64,000 nucleotides of DNA. Source: Bacteroidales bacterium UBA5326 (GTDB taxonomy: Bacteria > Bacteroidota > Bacteroidia > Bacteroidales > UBA932). The DNA is taken from positions 347,347-411,346 of the forward strand of contig DHQY01000009.1 of the NCBI GenBank assembly GCA_002408205.1, given 5' to 3'. A program made the position numbers and the translations under genes. Under the pieces are notes generated by a model that did no database searches, was not told the origin of the DNA, and saw only the letters and a program-made list of their open reading frames with translations. Shown here in pieces: positions 52,339 to 60,467 of the stretch. Position 1 is the first letter of the stretch, and every line of letters begins with the position of its first letter.

Positions 52339-52938
52339 ATGCCCACCATGTATGTAATAAGTGGCTGTAACGGGGCCGGAAAAACAACCGCCTCTTATAC
52401 CATCTTGTCAGAAATGTTGCAATGCCGGAATTTTGTCAATTCTGACGAGATTGCAAGAGGCATTGCTCCCTTTGATCTTTCTCACGCCGCCATAGATGCC
52501 GGACGTGTCATGCTCAAACGGATAAGAACCCTTACCGAGTCTAAAAACGATTTTGCGTTCGAAACCACACTGGCTGTACGTTCGTATGCCAATCTGATTG
52601 AAAAGACCAAAAAGAAAGGTTATATGATTCAGTTGGTTTATTTCTGGCTGAACAGTCCGGAATTGGCCATAGAAAGGGTACAGAACCGTGTACTGGCCGG
52701 CGGACACTCCATTCCCGAAAATGTGATCCGCAGACGGTACTGGTCGGGCATAAAGAATTTGTTTACCATTTATATGCCTCTTTGTGACCGGTGGCTGTTG
52801 ATCAACAACTCCGAATCGCCCTCAACCCTGATAGCAGAGGGCGCCGGAGCCAGAGAGTCAAAGATCTACAACCAGCCCGATTATGACCGGCTTAAAAGCA
52901 TATCGCAAAACCTCCTCCCGGGCTTAGGGGAAGAGTAA
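52339..52938 (+). CDS. Zeta-toxin-like P-loop kinase
   Basis: 199 aa from the ATG at 52339 (MPTMYVISGCNGAGKTT); an ATG three codons later is an alternative. Walker A GCNGAGKTT, VNSDEIARGI (substrate Asp region), FAFETTLA, and RVQNRVLAGGHSIPENVIRRRY match the zeta/UDP-GlcNAc kinase-like proteins (AAA_33 type). No epsilon-type antitoxin gene is next to it. Such orphan kinases are common in chromosomes and may not be toxins. The last 47 nt overlap the convergent GH97 gene. Confidence 0.85.
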   Translation: MPTMYVISGCNGAGKTTASYTILSEMLQCRNFVNSDEIARGIAPFDLSHAAIDAGRVMLKRIRTLTESKNDFAFETTLAVRSYANLIEKTKKKGYMIQLVYFWLNSPELAIERVQNRVLAGGHSIPENVIRRRYWSGIKNLFTIYMPLCDRWLLINNSESPSTLIAEGAGARESKIYNQPDYDRLKSISQNLLPGLGEE

Positions 52939-54892
52939 GAACATCTTTACCGGTGACTTCCCTTTCTTCAATTTTGTAATCTGTAGCGTGTCTGTGAGCG
53001 TTTACTCCATCGCGGAATATCCGGGCCTTATAGGTACGTCCGGGTTCCAGGAAAGACAGATCGAGCGTAACGGTACGGGGCGTCCAGTTGGTAAGGGCTC
53101 CTGCATACCAGTTGTCTCCGTTGCGGCGGACTGATACGATGTATTCGCCTATTTTCCCATCTACGATACGTGTTTCGTCCCATACGGTTGGGATTCCCGC
53201 AATGTACGAAGTGGTTTCCTGTTCTTTCATATACGCGGTAGGATTATCGCAGAGCATGACCAGGGGACTGTCAAACACTACGTACGTGGCCACCTGATGT
53301 GCGCGTGTTCCGGCAGCCATAGGATTGTTGTAAACCGGAAAAAAGTCGGCTTTGATGGCGTTACGCATGCCGCCCTGAGTGTAATCTACAGGCCCGGCCA
53401 TCATGCGGATATATGGGAACGTAACATCAAATGAGACCATGTCTTCCGGGCTCCATTTGGACTGTTCCAGTCCGAAAATGCCTTCGAAATTGATAACATT
53501 CGGATACGTCCTGTTAAACCCGGTAGGTTTGTACATCCCGTGAAAATCCACCAGCATATGGTATTTGGCGGCCATGGCTGCAATACGATAGTTCATATCC
53601 ACTACAGCCTGATCGTCCCGGTCCATAAAGTCGACCTTGAACCCTTTAAAGCCCATTTCTGAATAAAAACGACAGGCTTCTTCCAGGTTCTTGTCAAGGA
53701 CATAGGCAACACACCAGAGAATAAGATCCACATTTTTGCTGCGGGCATAGGTCGCCAGTTCTTTCAGATCTATCCCGGGAATCGTCTTAAGAATATCGCC
53801 GCCGGCGGGGGGAGACCAACCTTCATCGAGAACTACGTATTCGAGGCCGTTGGCGGCAGCAAAGTCAATGAAATACTTGTATGTCTGGGTATTGATACCA
53901 ACGGGAAAGTCCACTCCGGTAATACCCCAGTTATTCCACCAGTCCCAGGCCACTTTTCCGGGCCTGATCCAGCCGGTATTGTCAATACGGCAGGGAGCGC
54001 CAAGGGCGAATACCATATCGTTAACAGGCAGGTCGGTGTCCTTTTGAGCAAAGGCCATAATACGCCATGGATAAGTTCGGGTTCCTTTGGCATGGGCCAG
54101 AACGTTTGAATAGGCTACCGGCATTACCTGACCCCGGTAGGGATGTACCTTTGTTTCCGAGGGAACGGGAGCGAATACGCCTTTTAGCGCAAATGCCTGA
54201 GCGGATTTTTCGCCACGCAGGTACATGCCCGGATAAGATTCAAGGTCCGACTCGGTAAGGGCCATTCTGTGTCCTTTGTCAAGACAGACCAAAAGAGGCA
54301 GAAAGGCCAGCCGTTCGGGGTCGATTCCGCTTAAAGGCGTTACCGTGTAAACATTCTCGAAAGAATTTTGAAAAGGATTTTCTTCGCCGCGGCTGTAGGG
54401 GACATAGCATGCGTAATCTTTCTCGAACAAATAACCGGCCGTTTCTTCCAGAATGGAAATATCTTCTTTTATGTTTGTATAAAAGCGGTAAGCGGCTCCC
54501 TGATCGTAAAGGCGGAATTGGAGGCCCCATCCGTTACTGAAAAAAAAATCAATCTGGTTGTATTGTGTTTTTATTTCGGATTTCCTGTATAAAGGAGAGG
54601 GTATGGTTTCCGAGACGGTAGTTTTCCTGGCAGAGACCAGTTTTGCACCTGGGCCCAACACCCGGCCGTCCTGAAGTGTCAGGGACAGAGGGACGCTCGA
54701 AACGATCTTAGATCCCTCATGGAGCAGGCAGAATGAAATTTCGGTCTGAGTTACGATTTGCAGCTCAAGCCTGCCGTCCGGAGATGAAATACTGTGGATC
54801 TTCACTTTTGCCTCGAGGGATAAAGGAACCCCCGCCAGGAATATAGACATAAGTATTCCCGATATCAAAGTTATGACTGATGTTTTTTTCAT
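52892..54892 (-). CDS. GH97 glycoside hydrolase, retaining (alpha-galactosidase) type
   Basis: 666 aa with a signal peptide (ISGILMSIFLAGVPLSLEA). N-terminal GH97 beta-sandwich about 30-290, catalytic barrel about 300-570 (KVAWDWWNNWGITGVDF, EYVVLDEGW), C-terminal sandwich. The segment GFKVDFMDRDDQ puts Asp421 where retaining GH97 enzymes such as BtGal97a have their nucleophile; inverting SusB-type enzymes have Gly there. I therefore predict a retaining alpha-galactosidase-like enzyme rather than an alpha-glucosidase. It starts 13 nt after the fusion gene. The 3' end overlaps the zeta-like kinase gene by 47 nt. Confidence 0.9.
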   Translation of the reverse strand: MKKTSVITLISGILMSIFLAGVPLSLEAKVKIHSISSPDGRLELQIVTQTEISFCLLHEGSKIVSSVPLSLTLQDGRVLGPGAKLVSARKTTVSETIPSPLYRKSEIKTQYNQIDFFFSNGWGLQFRLYDQGAAYRFYTNIKEDISILEETAGYLFEKDYACYVPYSRGEENPFQNSFENVYTVTPLSGIDPERLAFLPLLVCLDKGHRMALTESDLESYPGMYLRGEKSAQAFALKGVFAPVPSETKVHPYRGQVMPVAYSNVLAHAKGTRTYPWRIMAFAQKDTDLPVNDMVFALGAPCRIDNTGWIRPGKVAWDWWNNWGITGVDFPVGINTQTYKYFIDFAAANGLEYVVLDEGWSPPAGGDILKTIPGIDLKELATYARSKNVDLILWCVAYVLDKNLEEACRFYSEMGFKGFKVDFMDRDDQAVVDMNYRIAAMAAKYHMLVDFHGMYKPTGFNRTYPNVINFEGIFGLEQSKWSPEDMVSFDVTFPYIRMMAGPVDYTQGGMRNAIKADFFPVYNNPMAAGTRAHQVATYVVFDSPLVMLCDNPTAYMKEQETTSYIAGIPTVWDETRIVDGKIGEYIVSVRRNGDNWYAGALTNWTPRTVTLDLSFLEPGRTYKARIFRDGVNAHRHATDYKIEEREVTGKDVLTLPLSPGGGFAICF

Positions 54893-54905
54893 ATAGTATG
54901 GTTTT

Positions 54906-57900
54906 TTAGTTCATGATTCGCGGTCCCAGGGTAACGGTAAAAGAATAGTTCCCGTATGGCAGCATATGTGCATTTTCGGGCATGGCTCCCCATGAATTGA
55001 TGCATCCCAGTCCCATCTGACGGGCGTCAATACAGCATTCTGTGAAAGACTCGGGATTGAGGTCCCGGGAATGACGGTTGCGTTTCCATGGACCTTCATC
55101 GAGCGTTTCCAAAGCATAGTGAAGGGCTGAGGCCGAGAACAGTTGCGGTGATGTGATGCGCAGTCCCTGTCCTGCCGGATCGGTCACTTCCCACCAGCGG
55201 ATATCGGATTTGGTCCCGGTCTCCTGAGGTCTGATGTAAGGATAAAATTGTTCGGTAACACTTTGGCTGTAGAGACCAATAAAAGAAGCGTCTTTACGGT
55301 CTGCGTAATTTTCAGCGGGACCTCTGCCGTAGTAAGTAAGCCGGTCATATTGACGGGGAAGGGTCAGACGGATCCCAAAACGGAACATGGGAGATATCCC
55401 GGCCGCCTCTTCTCCTGAAGCATGCGTTTTAAGTTCCTGTGTAATGGTAACGCCTTGGTCTGCATCCAGTATATAGGTCATGAAAAGCGAGGCTTTCAGG
55501 TCGGGCATGTCATACGTAGCTTTAATGGTGTTATCTTTTATTTCAAAACCTTTGAAGATCATATGCGGAGACAGCCAGGCCCTGAACCGGTTTTGCAGAT
55601 TAGCTCCAAAGTCATTGTCGGTGGGAGCACGCCAGAAATTGGGGCGGATAAGGCTGCCTTCCAGAAGTTGTGAGCGGCCGTCAAATACAAGCCGGGTTAT
55701 GAATCCGTCCTGTTTGCCAAACTCGACATGAAGAGGACCGGCATCTGCCATCAGGTAATTGATGTCGTTATCTTTAATAATACATAATACGGTTTGGGTT
55801 TCGTTTACCCGGGCCGATTGTGCCGCAGGCTTCCCGGCGGGAATTTGTGCCCGGGCAAGCACAGTACCTGCCGGAACGGGGCCTTCTTGTTTTTTGGTTG
55901 AAAAACGGACGTTCAGAAATAATTCGCTGTTTTCATAAGCAGCAAGATCGGCTGCGGTATAACCCAGAGGAACCGTTATTTTCTGCTGAGGAGCTGCATT
56001 TAGTTGCGGAACAGTTCCTTTCATAACTGTAATTCCGTCTGCCAGCAGTTCCCAATCAAGCATGAAATTGGAAAGATCGCGGAAAAAATATTCGTTAAAC
56101 ACATGAATCCGGCCTTCAGTGACACGGGCATCGGTAGCCCAGATGTTCTGATAATAATATCCTACCTCGTATGTATGCGGATTGGGAACCCGGTCGGGAC
56201 TGAACAGACCGTTACAGTTGAAATTGAAATCCGAGGCATCATATTTATTATAATCTCCTCCGTAGGCAAAGACGTACCTCCCGTCGGGTCTGCGCAGGTG
56301 AAGTGCCTGATCTACAAAATCCCAGATAAAACCACCCTGGTAATGAGGGTATTTGCGGATCAGATTCCAGTAGGTATTGAATCCTCCCATAGAATTTCCC
56401 ATGGCGTGTGCATATTCACACTGAATAAGCGGCTTGGACGGATTATTGGTTACATATTGTTCGGCTCTTTCGTATCCCATATACATAGGGCAGAAAATAT
56501 GCGAGATATCTCTGTTCTGCGCTCTTTCGTATTGTATGGGCCGATGCTGGGTGTCTGCGTCTTTGAGCCAGTCGTGAGCCTTAGTGAAGTTTTCTCCGTC
56601 TCCGGCTTCATTTCCCAGCGACCAGATGATAATACAGGAATGGTTTTTGTCCCGTTGATACATCCGTTGCACCCGCTGCATATGGGCTTTTGTATAATCT
56701 TCCCGGATGGCCAGGGTGTGTTCTCCGTATCCCATGCCGTGAGATTCAATATTCGCTTCGTCAACAATATAAATACCGTATTGATCGCACAGTTCATACC
56801 ACAGGGGTGTGTCGGGATAATGGCAGGTGCGAACGGCGTTTATATTAAATTGCTTCATCAGAAGAATATCCTGTATCATGCGTTCCCTGGATACCTGATA
56901 CCCGGTTGCCGGGTCCATCTCGTGGCGGTTAGCTCCTTTAATCAGAATAGGTTGATCGTTTACCAGTAATTGGCCGTTACGGATCTCCGAGGTGCGAAAT
57001 CCCACCTGCCAGGGAATGAGCTCGGTTTCCTTGCCGTTATCTGAAAGTATCAGTATGAGTTTGTAAAGATTGGGAACTTCGGCAGACCAGCATTTGATGC
57101 CGTTTACTTTTAGCCTCGCCCCGTATTGGCCGGGCTTTTGTTCCAACAATTCTGTTTTCAGGAGTTGTTTTCCTTCCCCGTCCAGGAGTTGAGCCAATAC
57201 TTTATGCGTAGTAGCCTTGCTGTTCAGGTCAAGGGAAATGTCGAGCGTTCCGTTCTTATAATTTTTGTCGGGGGTGGCGTTCAAAACAAAATCCCTGATA
57301 TGCACTTTCTCGCGGGCATACAGGTACACATCACGGCAAATCCCCGTCAGGCGCCAAAAATCCTGGTCTTCAAGGTACGAACCGTCACACCAGCGGTAGA
57401 TCTGCATGGCCAACAGGTTTTCCCCGTCCTTCAGGTAGGGAGTGATGTTAAACTCGGCTTCGAGTTTACTGTCCTCGGAATACCCCACCATCATACCGTT
57501 TACCCACAAAGTCATATTAGAAGTTACGGACCCAAAATGAATGATAACCTGTTTGTCTTTCCAATTTTCAGGCACGGAAAAAGTATGCCTGTACGATCCC
57601 ACTCTGTTGTTTTCTGTGGGCACAAAAGGAGGATTGGATCTAAACTGGTTGTACCATGCATAACCGCTGTTAACATACAATGGATCTCCAAACCCGTTCA
57701 GTTCCCAAAGTCCGGGCACAGGGATCGTGGCCCATGATTTGTCGTTGTACTCCGGTTTGTAAAAATCGGTATGACGGGTCCACTCATCGGTGGCCCACGC
57801 AAATTTCCAGATACCTTTCAAATTCTTATACCGGGCCGATTCCCGGCGGTCTCCTCGCATGGCCAGATCTAAAGTTTCGTAGGCAAAGTACGAAGAATGC

Positions 57901-58694
57901 ATGGGAAGACGGTTTATCTCGTTCATCTCCGGGTCAATCCAGGGTTCCTGCAGCCGGAAAAGAGGATAGTTGGTTGTTATGCAGTCAACCTCAGCCGCGG
58001 TAAAATAATGAAGGTCTTCCTCATTGTCTACTGTCCATACGTTAACGGTTAAGCCCAGTTCCTTTGCCAGGGCTATCCACTGCGGATGATCCCGGAGCAC
58101 ATTCATGTGGTAATCGAGACCGGAATAGCCTTTCTCCTTTAATTCCGCGGGATTGAGTTTCCCGGACAGATTGGAGACTCTGGCACGGGGTTCCAGTGCA
58201 ATGAGTGTTTCACAGATGTGATCCGAGAAACTGATGTATTCGACAGCCTGCTGCATTCCGGCCCCGTTGACCAGGTCCAACACTTTTTTTACGGCAGCCG
58301 TCTCTTTCTCCGGCGTATCATGAGCTTTTATTTCTATGATCAGTTTGGTCGGATGGCCCAGTTCCTTCAGATTTAGTATCTCTTCAAGTAACGGGAGGGT
58401 TTCTCCATTGGCAAGCCGAAAATCTTTTAGCCCGGCATACGTGCTGTTGTCTATACGTTTCCCGTTAAGTTCCGGGTCGTGAAAAAGGACCACTTTACCA
58501 TCTGTGGTAAGGTAAACGTCAATCTCGGCACCCCAGCATTTTGCTTCAATGGCATTTTGTACTGAATTGCGGGAGTTTTGGACGGAATTATCTTTAGTCC
58601 AGAACCCTCTGTGGGCTATAACCTGCGGTTGGGCAGCAGTCCGGACAAACGCAGAACAGATCAGAACGGTCAGTAATGAAATAAATCGTATCAT
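54906..58694 (-). CDS. Secreted fusion: glycerophosphodiester phosphodiesterase + GH2 beta-galactosidase
   Basis: 1262 aa from the ATG at 58694; the signal peptide (FISLLTVLICSAFVRTAAQ) fixes this start. Residues 22-250 are a complete GDPD domain: His28 in IAHRG, Glu57 and Asp59 in GAEIDVYLT, His72 in LFHDPEL, IEIKAH, and the late VNVWTVD and CITTNYP. From about residue 251 a full LacZ-type GH2 follows: sugar-binding jelly roll (YVNSGYAWYNQF), immunoglobulin-like domain, barrel with acid/base Glu696 in WSLGNEAGDG and nucleophile Glu760 in IQCEYAHAMGNS, then the C-terminal domain 5 (YGRGPAENYADRK). The reading frame is continuous across the junction. First gene of an operon with GH97. Confidence 0.93.
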   Translation of the reverse strand: MIRFISLLTVLICSAFVRTAAQPQVIAHRGFWTKDNSVQNSRNSVQNAIEAKCWGAEIDVYLTTDGKVVLFHDPELNGKRIDNSTYAGLKDFRLANGETLPLLEEILNLKELGHPTKLIIEIKAHDTPEKETAAVKKVLDLVNGAGMQQAVEYISFSDHICETLIALEPRARVSNLSGKLNPAELKEKGYSGLDYHMNVLRDHPQWIALAKELGLTVNVWTVDNEEDLHYFTAAEVDCITTNYPLFRLQEPWIDPEMNEINRLPMHSSYFAYETLDLAMRGDRRESARYKNLKGIWKFAWATDEWTRHTDFYKPEYNDKSWATIPVPGLWELNGFGDPLYVNSGYAWYNQFRSNPPFVPTENNRVGSYRHTFSVPENWKDKQVIIHFGSVTSNMTLWVNGMMVGYSEDSKLEAEFNITPYLKDGENLLAMQIYRWCDGSYLEDQDFWRLTGICRDVYLYAREKVHIRDFVLNATPDKNYKNGTLDISLDLNSKATTHKVLAQLLDGEGKQLLKTELLEQKPGQYGARLKVNGIKCWSAEVPNLYKLILILSDNGKETELIPWQVGFRTSEIRNGQLLVNDQPILIKGANRHEMDPATGYQVSRERMIQDILLMKQFNINAVRTCHYPDTPLWYELCDQYGIYIVDEANIESHGMGYGEHTLAIREDYTKAHMQRVQRMYQRDKNHSCIIIWSLGNEAGDGENFTKAHDWLKDADTQHRPIQYERAQNRDISHIFCPMYMGYERAEQYVTNNPSKPLIQCEYAHAMGNSMGGFNTYWNLIRKYPHYQGGFIWDFVDQALHLRRPDGRYVFAYGGDYNKYDASDFNFNCNGLFSPDRVPNPHTYEVGYYYQNIWATDARVTEGRIHVFNEYFFRDLSNFMLDWELLADGITVMKGTVPQLNAAPQQKITVPLGYTAADLAAYENSELFLNVRFSTKKQEGPVPAGTVLARAQIPAGKPAAQSARVNETQTVLCIIKDNDINYLMADAGPLHVEFGKQDGFITRLVFDGRSQLLEGSLIRPNFWRAPTDNDFGANLQNRFRAWLSPHMIFKGFEIKDNTIKATYDMPDLKASLFMTYILDADQGVTITQELKTHASGEEAAGISPMFRFGIRLTLPRQYDRLTYYGRGPAENYADRKDASFIGLYSQSVTEQFYPYIRPQETGTKSDIRWWEVTDPAGQGLRITSPQLFSASALHYALETLDEGPWKRNRHSRDLNPESFTECCIDARQMGLGCINSWGAMPENAHMLPYGNYSFTVTLGPRIMN

Positions 58695-58741
58695 AGATCG
58701 GTAATATTTTGTACATTGCAATCCTTTTCGGAATAAAGAAT

Positions 58742-59329
58742 ATGCGAATATACGATATTTCACAGGAAATATTCAGCGGCGCTGTTTATAAAGGAGACCC
58801 CGTTCCGGCCGCTTTTCCGCTATGTCGTATAGACGAGGGAGCTCCATATAACCTGTCATCTGTATCTATGTGCCTGCATAACGGCACCCATATTGATGCT
58901 CCTTCTCATTACCTGGAAAACGGCAAAACGGCAGACCGGATTGATCTGGATTCCTGCGTGGGTCCCTGTATTGTTCTGGCTATAAACGGACCTGTCGATG
59001 AGGAATATCTTCAACCCCTTCTGAGCCTTGGGCCTAAACGACTTCTTTTCAAAGGCAGAGGATGGCTTACGGTCAGGGCCGCCAAAGCTCTTGCCGGTAG
59101 CAGTGTGGTGCTTGTGGGGACAGAAAGCCAAAGTGTAGGTCATGCAGGTCAGGTTGCCGAGGTGCATAAACTATTGATGGAAAAAGACATTGTTATTCTC
59201 GAAGGACTTATCCTTAAAGACGTCCCGGAAGGTAACTACTATGTAATTGCCCTGCCCCTTAAATTCGGAGGACTGGAAGGCTCACCCTGCCGGGCCGTCC
59301 TTGTGGATTATTTGCCCGCAGCAAATTAA
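58742..59329 (+). CDS. Cyclase family protein (kynurenine formamidase-like)
   Basis: 195 aa from the ATG at 58742 (MRIYDISQEIFSGAVYKGDP). The metal-binding HNGTHIDAPSHY motif (HxGTHxDxPxH) defines the family, with the later EGLILKDVPEGNYYVIALPLKFGG typical of it. Members hydrolyse N-formylkynurenine or unrelated amides and lactones; no tryptophan catabolism genes are near, so the substrate is open. An imperfect box TACATTGC at 58712-58719 precedes it. The last 4 nt overlap the convergent epimerase gene. Confidence 0.9.
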   Translation: MRIYDISQEIFSGAVYKGDPVPAAFPLCRIDEGAPYNLSSVSMCLHNGTHIDAPSHYLENGKTADRIDLDSCVGPCIVLAINGPVDEEYLQPLLSLGPKRLLFKGRGWLTVRAAKALAGSSVVLVGTESQSVGHAGQVAEVHKLLMEKDIVILEGLILKDVPEGNYYVIALPLKFGGLEGSPCRAVLVDYLPAAN

Positions 59330-60378
59330 ATAACTCCAAAAGAATATATGATCTTTTGATGATAAAGTGATCCCGGCTTCAGGATGCATTCCGGATAGGA
59401 AGCATGATTGGGGCTGTCCGGATAATTCTGACATTCCAGCGCAACTGCATAGCGGTTTTTGTGCGGATTCCCGTTTTTGTCGTTACCGTTGCCGTCCAGC
59501 CAGTTGCCTGTATATATCTGGATCCCGGGCTGGGTCGTTTCTAAGGTCAGGCATCTTCCCGAAACCGGATCTGAAAGCGTAGCAGCGAGCTGCATTTTTC
59601 CGTCTGTTGAGGGGAGGCACCAGCAATGGTCGTATCCGTGACCTATGGCAAGTTGTTCGTTATCCGTGGCAATGTCCTGCCCTATGGGTTTGGGTGTTCT
59701 GAAATCAAACGGGGTTCCCTCTACCGGAGCAGGGTCTCCCAGCGGAATACAGGTTGGATCTACAGGAAGATACTTTTGAGCATTCAGTTGCAGAATATGA
59801 TCAAGAATGGAGCCGCTCCCTTCTCCGGCAAGATTAAAATACGTATGATTTGTAAGGTTAACGATGGTGGCTTTATCCGTAATGGCTTTCAAATCTACAT
59901 ATAGCCGGTTTTCTTCGCTCCAGCGGTAGGTAACGGTTACCTGCACGTTGCCGGGATAGTTTTCTTCGCCATCCGGACTCAGGTAAGCAAACGAAACGGC
60001 CTCGCCCCCCTCTTCAACCCTGCTTACCCAAAGTTGGACACACATAGACTGGGGCCCGCCGTGGAGGTGATTTTCGCCATTGTTAACGGCCAGTCTGTAT
60101 TCTTTTCCTTCCAGGGTGAAACGGCCTTTGGCTATGCGGTTGGCAAAACGCCCCACCGATTTACCGAAATAGGGAGGGTCCTGAAAGTACTGCTTGATAT
60201 CGGCATATCCGGGGACAACATCCTTAATGATTCCGTTCCTGTCCGGAACACCCAGCCCGGTGATATTGGCTCCCAGATTGCTTAGTTTGACATAAGCGCC
60301 CTTGCTGTTAGTAAGGGTATAACATACAATGGCCTCTCCTTTTGCTGAATAGCCGGCCAGTTCCTGTGTAATTTCCAT
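59326..60378 (-). CDS. galM: Aldose 1-epimerase (galactose mutarotase)
   Basis: 350 aa from the ATG at 60378 (MEITQELAGYSAKGEAIV). The galactose mutarotase motifs are visible: VGRFANRIAKGRF, NNGENHLHGGP, NLTNHTYFNLAG with catalytic His, and GLALECQNYPDSPN (here VALECQNYPDSPNH) with catalytic Glu. It interconverts alpha and beta anomers of galactose or glucose. No signal peptide, so cytoplasmic. Its presence beside two putative galactosidases fits galactose use. TATCTTTG at 60409-60416 on the minus strand is its -7 box, 30 nt upstream. Confidence 0.93.
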   Translation of the reverse strand: MEITQELAGYSAKGEAIVCYTLTNSKGAYVKLSNLGANITGLGVPDRNGIIKDVVPGYADIKQYFQDPPYFGKSVGRFANRIAKGRFTLEGKEYRLAVNNGENHLHGGPQSMCVQLWVSRVEEGGEAVSFAYLSPDGEENYPGNVQVTVTYRWSEENRLYVDLKAITDKATIVNLTNHTYFNLAGEGSGSILDHILQLNAQKYLPVDPTCIPLGDPAPVEGTPFDFRTPKPIGQDIATDNEQLAIGHGYDHCWCLPSTDGKMQLAATLSDPVSGRCLTLETTQPGIQIYTGNWLDGNGNDKNGNPHKNRYAVALECQNYPDSPNHASYPECILKPGSLYHQKIIYSFGVI

Positions 60379-60408
60379 TTTAAATACTTTATTATGGTTC
60401 GTGTGGTT

Positions 60409-60416
60409 CAAAGATA
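60409..60416 (-). promoter_or_regulatory. -7 box of galM
   Basis: TATCTTTG on the minus strand (CAAAGATA on plus), a perfect match, 30 nt upstream of the ATG at 60378. Confidence 0.6.
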
Positions 60417-60437
60417 CGAAATGAAGTCCTTTTTGTC

Positions 60438-60445
60438 TAAATTTG
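60438..60445 (+). promoter_or_regulatory. -7 box of the alpha/beta hydrolase gene
   Basis: TAAATTTG, a perfect match, 22 nt before the ATG at 60468. The TTTG at 60432-60435 is too close to be the -33 element. Confidence 0.55.
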
Positions 60446-60467
60446 AATGTTTATTTATTGTACGCTC

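Noticed and set aside
52300..52938. Toxin-antitoxin module with the zeta-like protein
   Set aside because: The neighbouring gene on the other side of the promoter is a TrmH methyltransferase, and no small antitoxin frame is present.
56004..56969. 321-codon plus-strand open frame
   Set aside because: Antisense to the GH2 catalytic barrel of the fusion gene, including both catalytic glutamates.
58565..58605. Apparent tandem duplication in the GDPD domain (NSVQN repeated)
   Set aside because: The two copies differ in most codon third positions, and the stretch aligns with the usual QNS...QxA helix of GDPD enzymes, so it is normal family sequence.
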